NCBI GenBank assembly: GCA_964451325.1
Contig: CAYVHO010000004.1
Coordinates: 195,920 to 259,919, forward strand
Origin: JAADHI01 sp964451325
GTDB lineage: Bacteria > Nitrospirota > Nitrospiria > SBBL01 > JAADHI01
Reading direction: 5' to 3'
DNA: 64,000 bases
Shown: in pieces, positions 24,119-33,159 of the stretch
Numbering within the stretch: the stretch's first letter is position 1
Layout: each line of letters begins with the position of its first letter
Translations under genes and position numbers: made by a program
Notes under the pieces: model-generated
The model's database searches: none
Told to the model about the DNA's origin: nothing
What the model saw: the letters and a program-made list of their open reading frames with translations, nothing else

Positions 24119-25471
24119 ATGATGACCTACTCTGAAACAATAGATTATCTCTACAAAATGCAGCGTCATGGCATCAGGCCCGGCTTGGCCCGCATGACCT
24201 CGCTGCTCGCGCTTTTTGATCAACCCCAACGATCCTACAAGTCAGTCCACATCGCAGGCACAAATGGAAAAGGCTCAACTGCCGCAATGGTTGCCGCTGT
24301 GCTTAAAGAGGCCGGATATCGCGTCGGACTTTATACCTCACCGCATTTGCTGGATTTTTCAGAGCGTATTCGAATTAATCAGGTACCTATTTCACACGAG
24401 GATATTGTCGCACTCACACAGCGTCTTCGTGAAAAACTGGAAACGAACTCTCCCCGTCTTGCAGAAAAGATTACTTTTTTTGAGTTTATAACGGGCATGG
24501 CCTTTCTCTATTTTGCGGAACAGTCTGTTGATGTTGCCGTCGTTGAAGTGGGTTTGGGCGGACGTTTTGACGCAACAAACCTTATCGAACCGCTTGTGTC
24601 TTCCATCACCAATATTGATATTGACCACGAAAAATATCTCGGCACAACGATTTCAGAAGTCGCTCAGGAAAAGGCAGGCATCATCAAAAAATCGGTTCCG
24701 CTGATTTCAACCGCCTCGCAACCGGAAGTCATCTCGATTATTGAAGAAATCGCCCGACTCAAAGAAGCACCGCTGGCAAAGGTTGGACAAGTCAACCCGG
24801 CACCCACGACGGGCTTTTCTGAAAAAAATACACTCACAAAACCGATGAAGCTCCACTACCTTGGACTCAAAGACTACATCATTGAACTGCCGCTTTTAGG
24901 CTTACACCAGATTAAAAATATGACAACGTCTTTAAGTATTATCGAGTCACTTCAAAACCAGGGACTCTGCATTTCTAAACATGATATTGTCGAGGGAATT
25001 AAGAAAGTCCGGCTTGAGGGCCGACTGGAAATCATTCAAAAAAAGCCACTCATTTTACTGGATGGCGCACACAACCCCGCAGGGGCACGTGCTTTGGGTA
25101 CTTTTTTGGAAGAACTGGATGGGGAAACGCAGAGTAAACATTGGTTGATTTCCGGCATGATGGATGATAAAAAAATCTCAGAGATGATTGCACCACTTTT
25201 AAACTGGACCGATGAATTTGTCTTAACCCGTCCTAAAATGGCACGTTCAGCCGATCCACAAAAAATCAGCACGATTATCTCCTCTCTGATCGCTCAGCAC
25301 AAAAAACAGGCACCATTGATCACCATAAAAGAAAATGTGGCGGACGCAATTACCCATATAAAATCGCAGATGAGCACCCAGGATTTATTGGTCATCACGG
25401 GTTCATTTTATACCGTCGGGGAAGCAAAAGGCGCGCTGATGGGCACACCGCCGTCCTTGATTCGAGGATAG
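24119..25471 (+). CDS. folC: Bifunctional dihydrofolate / folylpolyglutamate synthase
   Basis: 450 aa from ATG 24119. FolC adds glutamate to dihydropteroate and folates. The Mur-ligase-type P-loop HIAGTNGKGSTAAMVA, the YTSPHLLDFSERIRIN block, FFEFITGMAFLYF, VVEVGLGGRFDATNLI and LLDGAHNPAGARAL are family hallmarks. The start is taken at the first ATG after a TTG; no clear ribosome-binding site precedes either. lptD begins on the base after its stop. Confidence 0.92.
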   Translation: MMTYSETIDYLYKMQRHGIRPGLARMTSLLALFDQPQRSYKSVHIAGTNGKGSTAAMVAAVLKEAGYRVGLYTSPHLLDFSERIRINQVPISHEDIVALTQRLREKLETNSPRLAEKITFFEFITGMAFLYFAEQSVDVAVVEVGLGGRFDATNLIEPLVSSITNIDIDHEKYLGTTISEVAQEKAGIIKKSVPLISTASQPEVISIIEEIARLKEAPLAKVGQVNPAPTTGFSEKNTLTKPMKLHYLGLKDYIIELPLLGLHQIKNMTTSLSIIESLQNQGLCISKHDIVEGIKKVRLEGRLEIIQKKPLILLDGAHNPAGARALGTFLEELDGETQSKHWLISGMMDDKKISEMIAPLLNWTDEFVLTRPKMARSADPQKISTIISSLIAQHKKQAPLITIKENVADAITHIKSQMSTQDLLVITGSFYTVGEAKGALMGTPPSLIRG

Positions 25472-27607
25472 ATGCGGCGTTGGTTTACTCCGCAGCGGCC
25501 AAAGCGCTCTAGGTTCGGATTCAAGTGGATTTTTCTTTTTCTCCCCTTGCTCGGGTTTTTATGCTCAAGCCTTGTCTTGCAGGTTTCAGCCGCAGCACTG
25601 CCCGGAAAGAGCGATGCCCCAATCCATCTCAGATCAGATCACCTGCAATATTTCAAAGAAAAAGATATTTACATTGCACAGGGAGATGTCGTCGTGGAAC
25701 AAGAAGGCGCACGACTTGAGGCCGATGCGCTGCGCTTAGATGGAAAAACCGGCAAGCTTTCCGCAATGGGAAATATCCACTACTTGGATGGCGGAAATAC
25801 AATGGATGCGGAACGTATTGTTCTGGACATCAATACCAAATTGGGGGTACTCCATAAAGGTCGGCTTTTTTTCAAAGCAGAAAATTATTACATCCAAGGC
25901 GAAGAAATTATTCGAGATGCCCTCGACCACTATCGAATCAAAACAAGTTCATTTACGGCTTGTGATTGCCAGGAAAACCCGGCCTGGCGCATGCGTGCCG
26001 GAAACCTTGACCTCAAACGCGACGGATATCTTTTTGCAAAACACGCACGTTTTTACGTCAAGGAAGTCCCTATTTTTTATTTCCCCTATTTTTTATATCC
26101 CGCAAACAGAGAACGCCGTACAGGACTTTTGCCCCCCAGTATTGGCTTTAGCTCCAGATATGGCTTTCGTTACAAACAGGCCTTGTTTATCGCCCTAGCA
26201 GACAACAAAGATGCGACCATTACCGTAGAACATCGTGGAAAAAAAGGAAATGGCTTAGATCTTCAATATCGTTATGTTTTATCAAAAAAAGGGCGTGGAG
26301 AACTCAATACCCGTTTTTTTAGAGATAAAGAAGACAATGTCGATCGTTGGGAAGTACGCATGCATCACAACCAGCAATTTTCCACACGCGTTCAGGGAAA
26401 ATTGGATGTAAAATACGTGAATGAAAGCTCCAATCTCCGTGCGCTTTCAGATCGCACCTCCGACCGGGCGCAGCAAAATATAGAATCCAACCTCTCGCTG
26501 ACGTATCAAGGCGATCAAACCTATGCTTATTTTTTAGCACGCTATACCCAGGATTTGACACAAGACAACAACAGCAGCACCCCGCAGCGGTTGCCCGAAG
26601 TCGGTTTTAGTCTTCTTGAATATCAATTGGGAAATACCCCACTCTATCTAAACATAGATACCACTGCAGTGAATTTTTGGAGTGCAGGTGGATTAAATCT
26701 ACAGCGTGTTGATCTTTATCCCAAACTGTCTCTGCCGCTGCGTCTGGGTCGGCAGGCCACTTTAACACCCTGGGCAGGTTTTCGGGAAACCTGGTACCGG
26801 CACGGCGAGAAAAATGAGGATGATGCCATCAGCCGTGAAACGCTTCCGGTCGGACTGAACCTCGAAGGCCATGCCTCCACAAAATGGGGCGCGACCACCC
26901 AACGGATAAATAGTGCCTTGATGTACGAAAAAATTGATGTCACGGACGGTGAAGATTTGATCCAAATCGATGAGTTAGATGCCTTGCATACTCGGGAAAG
27001 TATTACAATGACCATCATGCAGCGTTTTTTAAAGTTAAATGACGCAGGACAACCCGAAGAAAAAGCCTCACTGCGATTTACGGGAAGCTATCACCTTGAT
27101 GAAATCCCAAGTGCCTCAAACAACACGCAACGCTTCTCAGATTTACGAACAGAACTTCAGCTCAGACCCTGGTCACCGATGGCTCTCGAAGTGGATACTT
27201 TTTATGATCTTGATTTGGGTCGACTTAATGCCATTAATACCGACCTCAGTCTTGTTCCCACTTCGTATTTCAATTTTAAAATCGGACACCGATCCACACG
27301 CAAGGGATTCACCCCTCAAAAAGGGGATCTGTTCAACCCCTATTATTTAGGAAACCGTGAGGACATCGACCCTGAAATCGATTTTTTTAAAAGCGAAGCC
27401 ACGGTAAGCACCCCCTGGGGCCTTCGTTACACAAACAAAATTTTTTATGATCTCGATAATGGCGAGAAAATCGAGGTAGATCACATCGTGCATTATCAGG
27501 CACAATGTTGGGGGATCGGATTTTCCTACATCGAGTTTTTTGATAGAGACGAATTTTCATTCTTTATCACCCTCAAAGGACTGGGTGGGTTTGGCCCCGA
27601 AAAATAG
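25472..27607 (+). CDS. lptD: LPS assembly outer-membrane protein LptD
   Basis: 711 aa. LptD inserts lipopolysaccharide into the outer leaflet with LptE. After a basic leader and signal peptide (about 1-40) comes an LptA-like beta-jellyroll (about 50-160: HLQYFKEKDIYIAQGDVVVEQ, LEADALRLDGKTGKL). The long C-terminal beta-barrel begins around EVPIFYFPYFLYPANRERRTG, the best conserved block of the family. A Cys-x-Cys (CDC) lies between the domains. The gene proves a diderm with LPS-type outer membrane. It directly abuts folC. Confidence 0.9.
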   Translation: MRRWFTPQRPKRSRFGFKWIFLFLPLLGFLCSSLVLQVSAAALPGKSDAPIHLRSDHLQYFKEKDIYIAQGDVVVEQEGARLEADALRLDGKTGKLSAMGNIHYLDGGNTMDAERIVLDINTKLGVLHKGRLFFKAENYYIQGEEIIRDALDHYRIKTSSFTACDCQENPAWRMRAGNLDLKRDGYLFAKHARFYVKEVPIFYFPYFLYPANRERRTGLLPPSIGFSSRYGFRYKQALFIALADNKDATITVEHRGKKGNGLDLQYRYVLSKKGRGELNTRFFRDKEDNVDRWEVRMHHNQQFSTRVQGKLDVKYVNESSNLRALSDRTSDRAQQNIESNLSLTYQGDQTYAYFLARYTQDLTQDNNSSTPQRLPEVGFSLLEYQLGNTPLYLNIDTTAVNFWSAGGLNLQRVDLYPKLSLPLRLGRQATLTPWAGFRETWYRHGEKNEDDAISRETLPVGLNLEGHASTKWGATTQRINSALMYEKIDVTDGEDLIQIDELDALHTRESITMTIMQRFLKLNDAGQPEEKASLRFTGSYHLDEIPSASNNTQRFSDLRTELQLRPWSPMALEVDTFYDLDLGRLNAINTDLSLVPTSYFNFKIGHRSTRKGFTPQKGDLFNPYYLGNREDIDPEIDFFKSEATVSTPWGLRYTNKIFYDLDNGEKIEVDHIVHYQAQCWGIGFSYIEFFDRDEFSFFITLKGLGGFGPEK

Positions 27608-27617
27608 GAGCATCAGG

Positions 27618-28451
27618 ATGGCACAAAAAGAAAATTTGAAAAATGCCACCATCTATCTGATTTCAGATTCAACGGGTGAGACTGCTGAAAAAATGTTAAA
27701 AGCCGCCATAGCGCAATTTCCAAAAACTGAAACAAAAATCGTGCGAAGACGCTATGTGCGTACAGACGAACAAATCAAAACCGTCATCAAGGAAGCCCAG
27801 CAGGATGATGCCCTCATCATTTTCACCTTCGTCTCCGAACCGCTGCGTATGAAAATGAGGGAAGTCGCCCTCCACTCCGGGCTGCTTGCCGTCGATCTAC
27901 TCGGCCCGCTTTTGACCGCCATGAGTCATTTTTTAGATCGACCCGCACATGCAGAGCCAGGCCTACTCCATCAAATTGATCGAGAATATTACGGGCGGGT
28001 TGAGGCCGTGCAATTTACGGTAAAACATGACGATGGACAAAACCTTCACGGGGTCAAAAAAGCCGATATCGTCCTGGTTGGCCCCTCCCGTACCGCAAAA
28101 ACCCCCTTGTCCATTTATCTCGCACGTTTTGGTCACAAGGTCGCCAATATTCCTCTGGTTCTGAATATCCCGATTCCAGGTGTGCTTGAAGAAGTCCAGC
28201 AAAACCGCGTGGTCGGACTTATGATTGATCCCCATCGGCTGATGGAAATCAGATCCGCACGCCTGAAAAAGCTTAAACAAACAAAGAGTGATTATGACAA
28301 AATTGCCACCATCATCGAAGAACTCAAATACTGCCGTGAAATCTACCGACAACACCCGGGATGGAGTACGCTTGATGTCACAGGCCGCGCCGTCGAAGAA
28401 GTCGCCACCGATGTCCGCACCCTCATCCGAAACAATCTCTCAAAAAAATAA
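27618..28451 (+). CDS. ppsR: Pyruvate phosphate dikinase regulatory protein (PpsR/PDRP, DUF299)
   Basis: 277 aa from ATG 27618, which has AGGAG at 27606-27610; the open frame extends upstream into lptD but is not needed. This family is a combined ADP-dependent kinase and Pi-dependent phosphorylase that switches PPDK or PEP synthetase. Visible: YLISDSTGETAEKML at the start, the P-loop-like LVGPSRTAKTPLSIYLA, and NIPLVLNIPIP. The target enzyme is not in the window. Confidence 0.93.
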   Translation: MAQKENLKNATIYLISDSTGETAEKMLKAAIAQFPKTETKIVRRRYVRTDEQIKTVIKEAQQDDALIIFTFVSEPLRMKMREVALHSGLLAVDLLGPLLTAMSHFLDRPAHAEPGLLHQIDREYYGRVEAVQFTVKHDDGQNLHGVKKADIVLVGPSRTAKTPLSIYLARFGHKVANIPLVLNIPIPGVLEEVQQNRVVGLMIDPHRLMEIRSARLKKLKQTKSDYDKIATIIEELKYCREIYRQHPGWSTLDVTGRAVEEVATDVRTLIRNNLSKK

Positions 28452-28511
28452 GCCCTCACCTTAAAGAAAGGAACCCTTTAAAATTTTGATGCAAACGACT
28501 ACTATGCCACG

Positions 28512-29822
28512 ATGAAAAGCGTGCTTCTCTTTTATTTCAAATTGATCAGCTTCACACTGTTTTGCATTTCCTCTGCCTTTGCAGAAGTGGCTGGACCCGT
28601 CGTGAGCCTCGAAGAGGCCTATCGTTTTGCAATTTTCCGCAGTGAAACCATTGCCATCGCCCGTGAAAACCTCATGCAATCTGAAGACGAAGTCAAACGA
28701 ATGCGGAGTTTTCTTTTCCCCAGCCTTAAGGCCGATCTCGATTATTTACAGCGACCCAAGGCCCTAAGGAGTGGTCCTTTTTTACTGCGTTCAGAATCTG
28801 AAACAAATTTTAATCTCACACTCTCTCAACCCCTCTACAGTGGCGGTCGCGCAAAAGCCACTTACCGTGATGCAAAACTAGGACACCAAGGAGAACGACT
28901 TCGACTTGATTTAACCCAAGAAGAACTGCTCTTTCAAATCGCGCAGGCCTATTACACAGCACTTAAAGCCAAAAACAATGTCCGTATTGAAGAAAAAGAA
29001 GTCGAACGTTTGAGCGCCCACCGCAGAAGTGCCGAAAAACAACTTGAGGTGGGCGAGGTCACCAGAACCGCGCTACTTCGGGCCGAAGCTGAATTGTCTG
29101 ACGCACAAGCAAACCTCATTCGCGCTAAAAATGCCATTTTGGAAGCCAAAGATCAGCTGGCCTTACTCGCAAGAATCAAAGGATTTTTTAAACTCCAAGA
29201 TCCCGTGCCCATCTCTTTTTTAGAACATTCAGAATCAGATTTAATTGAATATTCTCATGAAAACCGACTGGAATTAAAAGAACGAAATATTCAGATTGAT
29301 CAGGCCCTTGAGGGCATCGACTTTGCGAGAGGCAGCTTTTTACCTACACTTTCCTTGGATTTAGAGTACCGCTGGGTCGACCAGGAGCCTAGCTCAAGTT
29401 TCCTCATCAGTAATGATCGTCTGGCTATTTTGAGGTTTGAGATGCCGATTTTTGAAGGGGGAATTCATTCGGCAGAAATGGCCCAGGCCCGCTCACGTTT
29501 GAGAAAATCACAGCTCGAAAAAAAACGGCAGCAAGACGAAATCGCATCAAGGGTGCGTCGCGCAAAACGGGATCTCAATTCGCTCAGCAGCGAGCTCAAA
29601 TACCTTGAGGCCCAGGTCCGTTTTGCAAGAGAAGCCTTTTCTTTGGCCTCGAGACAATTTGAAGTCGGCTTGGGAACCAATATTGAAGTCCTTGACGCAA
29701 ACGCCTCCCTGCTGGATGCCGAACGAAAATACTCCAATACAATTTACGATCGGGAAATCGCCATCCTGCAACTGCAAAAGGAAACCGGAACCTTCTCTCC
29801 CTTAGACGCTGGCCCCAAGTAG
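28512..29822 (+). CDS. TolC-family outer-membrane efflux channel
   Basis: 436 aa. Signal peptide of about 24 residues ending AFA. Two repeated halves of coiled coil and short beta strands as in TolC: LSQPLYSGGRAKATYRDAKL in the first half, and MPIFEGGIHSAEMAQARSRL then RQFEVGLGTNIEVLDANASLL in the second. It forms an exit duct for a periplasm-spanning pump, but no membrane-fusion protein or inner-membrane pump is adjacent, so the substrate is unknown. Confidence 0.88.
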   Translation: MKSVLLFYFKLISFTLFCISSAFAEVAGPVVSLEEAYRFAIFRSETIAIARENLMQSEDEVKRMRSFLFPSLKADLDYLQRPKALRSGPFLLRSESETNFNLTLSQPLYSGGRAKATYRDAKLGHQGERLRLDLTQEELLFQIAQAYYTALKAKNNVRIEEKEVERLSAHRRSAEKQLEVGEVTRTALLRAEAELSDAQANLIRAKNAILEAKDQLALLARIKGFFKLQDPVPISFLEHSESDLIEYSHENRLELKERNIQIDQALEGIDFARGSFLPTLSLDLEYRWVDQEPSSSFLISNDRLAILRFEMPIFEGGIHSAEMAQARSRLRKSQLEKKRQQDEIASRVRRAKRDLNSLSSELKYLEAQVRFAREAFSLASRQFEVGLGTNIEVLDANASLLDAERKYSNTIYDREIAILQLQKETGTFSPLDAGPK

Positions 29823-29877
29823 AAATGACAGGGAAGTGGCTTATCAATTTGAATGTAATGCGGTGTGCTGAAGTGGC

Positions 29878-30687
29878 TTAATTGTTGACAGGGTGGACTG
29901 CGCGCTCGTTTGTCTTCAATGAAGTGATATCACTTTGTGACCCACCGATGTACACAGGCGTCCCTTCTTCGTCCCGAACCAAGACACCACGGCTCATCAT
30001 CCAACGAAAGCCCCCCGTCTTGTGTTGCATCCTAAAAACATGCTCAAATCGGGGTGTTTCGCCTTGAAGATATGTGGAGATCGCGTTCTGAAGAGGCAGA
30101 AAGTCATCCGGGTAAATACGCTCAAACCACTCCGAGGGTTTATCTCCAATTTCTCCAGGTTCATAACCGAGTAAAGCCTGCCAGCGGGGTGAAAAATAAA
30201 TTTGATCCGTTTTTAAATCCCAATCCCATAAACCGTCATTGGCCCCCTGGGCAATACGCTCATAACGGGCTGCACTGGTCTGAAGCGCAAGTGCCTTCTC
30301 ATCAAGCGCACGGCGCATTTCCTCGTATCTCACAGAAAGAAAGACAAATTCGTCCTCAGTATTTTGTTCAGACAAAGAACCCCCATGGTGCCCGAAAAAA
30401 GAACTGGGGCCACAAGATTGAACCAAGTGCTCTAGGGGTTTTGAAATCCAGGATACAAGCACTGTGCTCAAAAAGAGGCCAACAAAAAATGCAGCAGAAA
30501 AAATAATAAATACAGCGTTTCCAGGGCCGAATAAGAAATTGACTTCACCGCTTGAAAACCAATTTTGCTGTAAAAAGAATCCTCCCACAACAAAAATAAG
30601 GACAATAAGATTGACTGCAGTCAGGATGCCGATAAGTTTGCAGCGTAAGGATCGTTTTGAAAAAAATCGCATCATAAAAACACCCAA
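29878..30687 (-). CDS. Membrane PAS-domain sensor without an output domain
   Basis: 269 aa. Two N-terminal helices (about 15-37 and 55-80) flank a short periplasmic loop, followed by a HAMP-like linker (WISKPLEHLVQS) and one PAS_3-type domain (about 140-260: RIAQGANDGLWDWDLKTD, FSPRWQALLGYEPGEI, RHKTGGFRWMMSRGV-like motifs, IGGSQSDIT). It ends right after the PAS domain where a GGDEF, kinase or methyl-accepting domain is normally found. It is either a truncated receptor or a partner that signals through another protein. Confidence 0.75.
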   Translation of the reverse strand: MGVFMMRFFSKRSLRCKLIGILTAVNLIVLIFVVGGFFLQQNWFSSGEVNFLFGPGNAVFIIFSAAFFVGLFLSTVLVSWISKPLEHLVQSCGPSSFFGHHGGSLSEQNTEDEFVFLSVRYEEMRRALDEKALALQTSAARYERIAQGANDGLWDWDLKTDQIYFSPRWQALLGYEPGEIGDKPSEWFERIYPDDFLPLQNAISTYLQGETPRFEHVFRMQHKTGGFRWMMSRGVLVRDEEGTPVYIGGSQSDITSLKTNERAVHPVNN

Positions 30688-30822
30688 AGAATCTAATAAT
30701 GTTCTATCGGCTATCCGGATGCAAAACTAAAGGGAAAGAGGGATTTTTTTATACTTTGCTTGGGATGAAGGGGGAATAGGTATTGGACAGACGGGGTTTG
30801 ATGATCGATGAGACCGACAGAC

Positions 30823-30915
30823 CGCTAGGAGTCTGTCGGACTTAAGATGAATCTACTGCGAAAAACCCATTGTGGCCCATTTCCCCGATCACCTCAGTCC
30901 GACAGACTCCTAGCG
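30823..30915. mobile_element. 93-bp miniature inverted-repeat element, TAGGAG family copy 1
   Basis: Perfect 20-bp inverted repeats at 30823-30842 and 30896-30915 (core TAGGAGTCTGTCGGACT). The interior (ATGAATCTACTGCGAAAAA, then a GGCCCATTT core) matches the reverse complement of copy 2 at 32283-32447, with an internal deletion. The right end supplies the TAG stop of the cytochrome gene at 30910. Confidence 0.78.
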
Positions 30916-31380
30916 TTCAGCTTTTAATGTCTTAACATAATGCACGATAATCCAGGCTTCTTCTTCAGTAATATGACGCGGGACATAAGCAAACATGCCT
31001 CCTTCGATCCCGTAGCGCATCGGCCAAAAAAGCTCACCGTCTCTACGCAACATATGTAAATTAGGATCGGTCAGGTCTGTGGGTTTGGGCACAAGCAAAG
31101 CACCCGCATCCCCATCCCCTTTTCCTGTGTCTCCGTGGCAAACGAAACAATTTCCTTTGCCGTGGAAAAGTTCATCTCCTTGTCGGATCACCTCCTCTGA
31201 AACCGGAATCGGATTGACCAATTTTCGGGCTTCTGCAGGGGAACGAGCACGTGATAAATCAAAAGCAACAACGGTTTCTCCTGATTCAGGTGGTGCAATA
31301 ACACTGGTAAAAAAATGGATGAACACTGCAAAACCTGCAATCATCGATAGGACAATGAGTATAATTCTGCTTTCTTTCAC
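30910..31380 (-). CDS. Membrane-anchored class I cytochrome c
   Basis: 156 aa. An uncleaved or signal-type N-terminal helix (about 5-27) is followed by one heme site, CFVCH, in GKGNCFVCHGDTGKGDG. The C-terminal block HITEEEAWIIVHYVKTL matches the ends of the tandem cytochromes at 8194 and 8660, marking a third paralogue. The MRYGIEGGMFAYVP region has a possible axial Met. It lies 36 nt downstream of mazG. The stop codon belongs to the inserted miniature element. Confidence 0.86.
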   Translation of the reverse strand: MKESRIILIVLSMIAGFAVFIHFFTSVIAPPESGETVVAFDLSRARSPAEARKLVNPIPVSEEVIRQGDELFHGKGNCFVCHGDTGKGDGDAGALLVPKPTDLTDPNLHMLRRDGELFWPMRYGIEGGMFAYVPRHITEEEAWIIVHYVKTLKAER

Positions 31381-31416
31381 GGGAGAAAGTCTCCTAAAAG
31401 AGAAACGGAGTTCAAG

Positions 31417-32247
31417 TCATGATTTTTCACTTAATTTTGCCTTTTCCCAAAGAAGATCCATTTCATGTAAAGAGAGTGTATCCAGACGCCGCCCTGTTTT
31501 TTTGACTTCACTTTCCATCTTTTGAAAGCGTTGCGTAAAACGGGTAATCGTGCCGCGCAGGGCGTCTTCTGAGTTGATTTTTAAAAACCGACCATAATTC
31601 ACAACAGAAAAGAGAAGATCACCCAGTTCACTTTCTACGCGCTCTCGCACGTTCGTGTCAACTGCCTCCTTCAACTCACTCAACTCTTCTTCAATTTTGC
31701 CCAGGATGGGACCGCTTTCTTTCCAATCAAAACCCACACGGGCCGCCCGCGCCTGGATTTGATGTGCACGCAGCAATGCGGGCAGAGATTTTGGCACACC
31801 CTGCAAAACAGAGGTACGATTTTTTTTTCCGGGTTCCTGCGCTTTGATTTCTTCCCATCGCATCAAAACGGTTTCGCTCTGAATGGGTGGAGCTTCTGTA
31901 TTCTGACTTGAATCGGATTCCATTGTTCTCTCTGTGACTGCTTCGGGAAAAACGTGAGGATGACGACGAATCATTTTCTCCGTAATTGTTTCTAAAATAG
32001 CTTCAATATCTAAGCGTCCCGCATCTTTTGCAATCTGGGCATGAAAAAGCACTTGAAAGAGCAGGTCTCCCAATTCTTCACAAAGGGAGGTCGCATCTCC
32101 AGATTCGATGGCCTCTAAAACCTCGTAGGCTTCCTCAAGAAGATGGGGTTTTAGAGACTCATGTGTCTGTTCACGATCCCAGGGGCAACCGGAAACCTCA
32201 CGCAAACGGGTCATGACTGCAAGCAAGCGATCAAATCTTTCAGACAT
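31417..32247 (-). CDS. mazG: Nucleoside triphosphate pyrophosphohydrolase MazG
   Basis: 276 aa. MazG hydrolyses NTPs to NMP and PPi, clearing aberrant nucleotides. Two tandem domains each carry the EEXXE...EXXD metal site: LLEEAYEVLEAI with EELGDLLFQ, and KIEEELSELKEA with ESELGDLLF. The N-terminal LREVSGCPWDREQTHESL is a family signature. The domain order and length are normal. A miniature element lies between its start and rlpA. Confidence 0.94.
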   Translation of the reverse strand: MSERFDRLLAVMTRLREVSGCPWDREQTHESLKPHLLEEAYEVLEAIESGDATSLCEELGDLLFQVLFHAQIAKDAGRLDIEAILETITEKMIRRHPHVFPEAVTERTMESDSSQNTEAPPIQSETVLMRWEEIKAQEPGKKNRTSVLQGVPKSLPALLRAHQIQARAARVGFDWKESGPILGKIEEELSELKEAVDTNVRERVESELGDLLFSVVNYGRFLKINSEDALRGTITRFTQRFQKMESEVKKTGRRLDTLSLHEMDLLWEKAKLSEKS

Positions 32248-32282
32248 TGAATCCCTGAAGGTTAAAATTCATGATAAAAAGC

Positions 32283-32447
32283 TAGGAGCCTGTCGGACTG
32301 AGGTGATCGTAGGGAGAGAAAGTCATTTTGAGTCCATTTTTTTGATCATTCGAGGCGAATATCAGAGATATTTAACGCTTATGATCGGATAAATGGGCCA
32401 GAATGGATTTTTCGCAGTAGATTCATCCTAAGTCCGACAGGCTCCTA
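32283..32447. mobile_element. 165-bp miniature inverted-repeat element, TAGGAG family copy 2
   Basis: Inverted repeats TAGGAGCCTGTCGGACT (32283-32299) and its complement (32431-32447). The right part, read on the minus strand, matches the left part of copy 1 (30823-30915) through the GGCCCATTT core. Its right end provides the TAG stop of rlpA. No gene is inside. Confidence 0.78.
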
Positions 32448-33143
32448 ATGATTTGGAATCACAATGGGCGTAATGTCCACGCTGATTAAGGAGCGACTTG
32501 AGCGCAACTTCCCAACGGTTGAACGGGCTGCTTCTTCAGTCGCATACGGGCCAATACGCACACGGTAAAAACGTCCATGCCGTGTTTTAAAGGCCCTCAC
32601 GCTGACCGTTTCAAAATCACGCGCCACTTTATTTTTAACCCGAAGCGCATTTTCCTTGATCTGATAAGAACCCAGTTGAACAAAAAAGACTTTTTCCTTT
32701 TTTGTGCCGGGGAGAAAGATGGGTGCACGCCCAATAATTTTCAGCTCAATTTTGGCAATACCCCTCCCCACAATACCCAAGGCCTTGGCTGCACCATAGG
32801 AAAGATCCAGGATGCGTTTCCTGACAAAAGGGCCACGATCATTTACTTTAACTTTGATGGATTTTCCCGTATCGAGATCCCTCACATGCAAGAGTGTCCC
32901 CAGTGGCAAAGATTTATGCGCTGCGGTCACTTCAAACATATCGTAAATTTCTCCACTGGCTGTGGGTCTGCCATGAAAATCTTTTCCATACCAGGAAGCA
33001 AGTCCCGTCTCACTATAACCCAGACGAAAGGTCTGCCTTTTGAGCGGAACAGTACACGCCGACAAAAAAAGCAGAAAAACCAAGCACAAAATAAACAAAG
33101 AACTTGAAGTCCCTATACTCAAATGGCCCATTTTTTTATTCAT
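32445..33143 (-). CDS. rlpA: RlpA-family septal lytic transglycosylase lipoprotein with SPOR domain
   Basis: 232 aa. Lipobox LFLSACT, then a double-psi beta-barrel domain (about 40-130: GLASWYGKDFHGRPTASGE, AAHKSLPLGTLL, VKVNDRGPFVRKRILDLS, with the catalytic-type Asp in NDRGPF). A C-terminal SPOR domain (about 145-225: FFVQLGSYQIKENALRVKNK) binds denuded septal glycan. Predicted periplasmic enzyme for cell separation. The last codon and stop abut the miniature element. Confidence 0.9.
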   Translation of the reverse strand: MNKKMGHLSIGTSSSLFILCLVFLLFLSACTVPLKRQTFRLGYSETGLASWYGKDFHGRPTASGEIYDMFEVTAAHKSLPLGTLLHVRDLDTGKSIKVKVNDRGPFVRKRILDLSYGAAKALGIVGRGIAKIELKIIGRAPIFLPGTKKEKVFFVQLGSYQIKENALRVKNKVARDFETVSVRAFKTRHGRFYRVRIGPYATEEAARSTVGKLRSSRSLISVDITPIVIPNH

Positions 33144-33159
33144 TAAAATAATATCCTCA

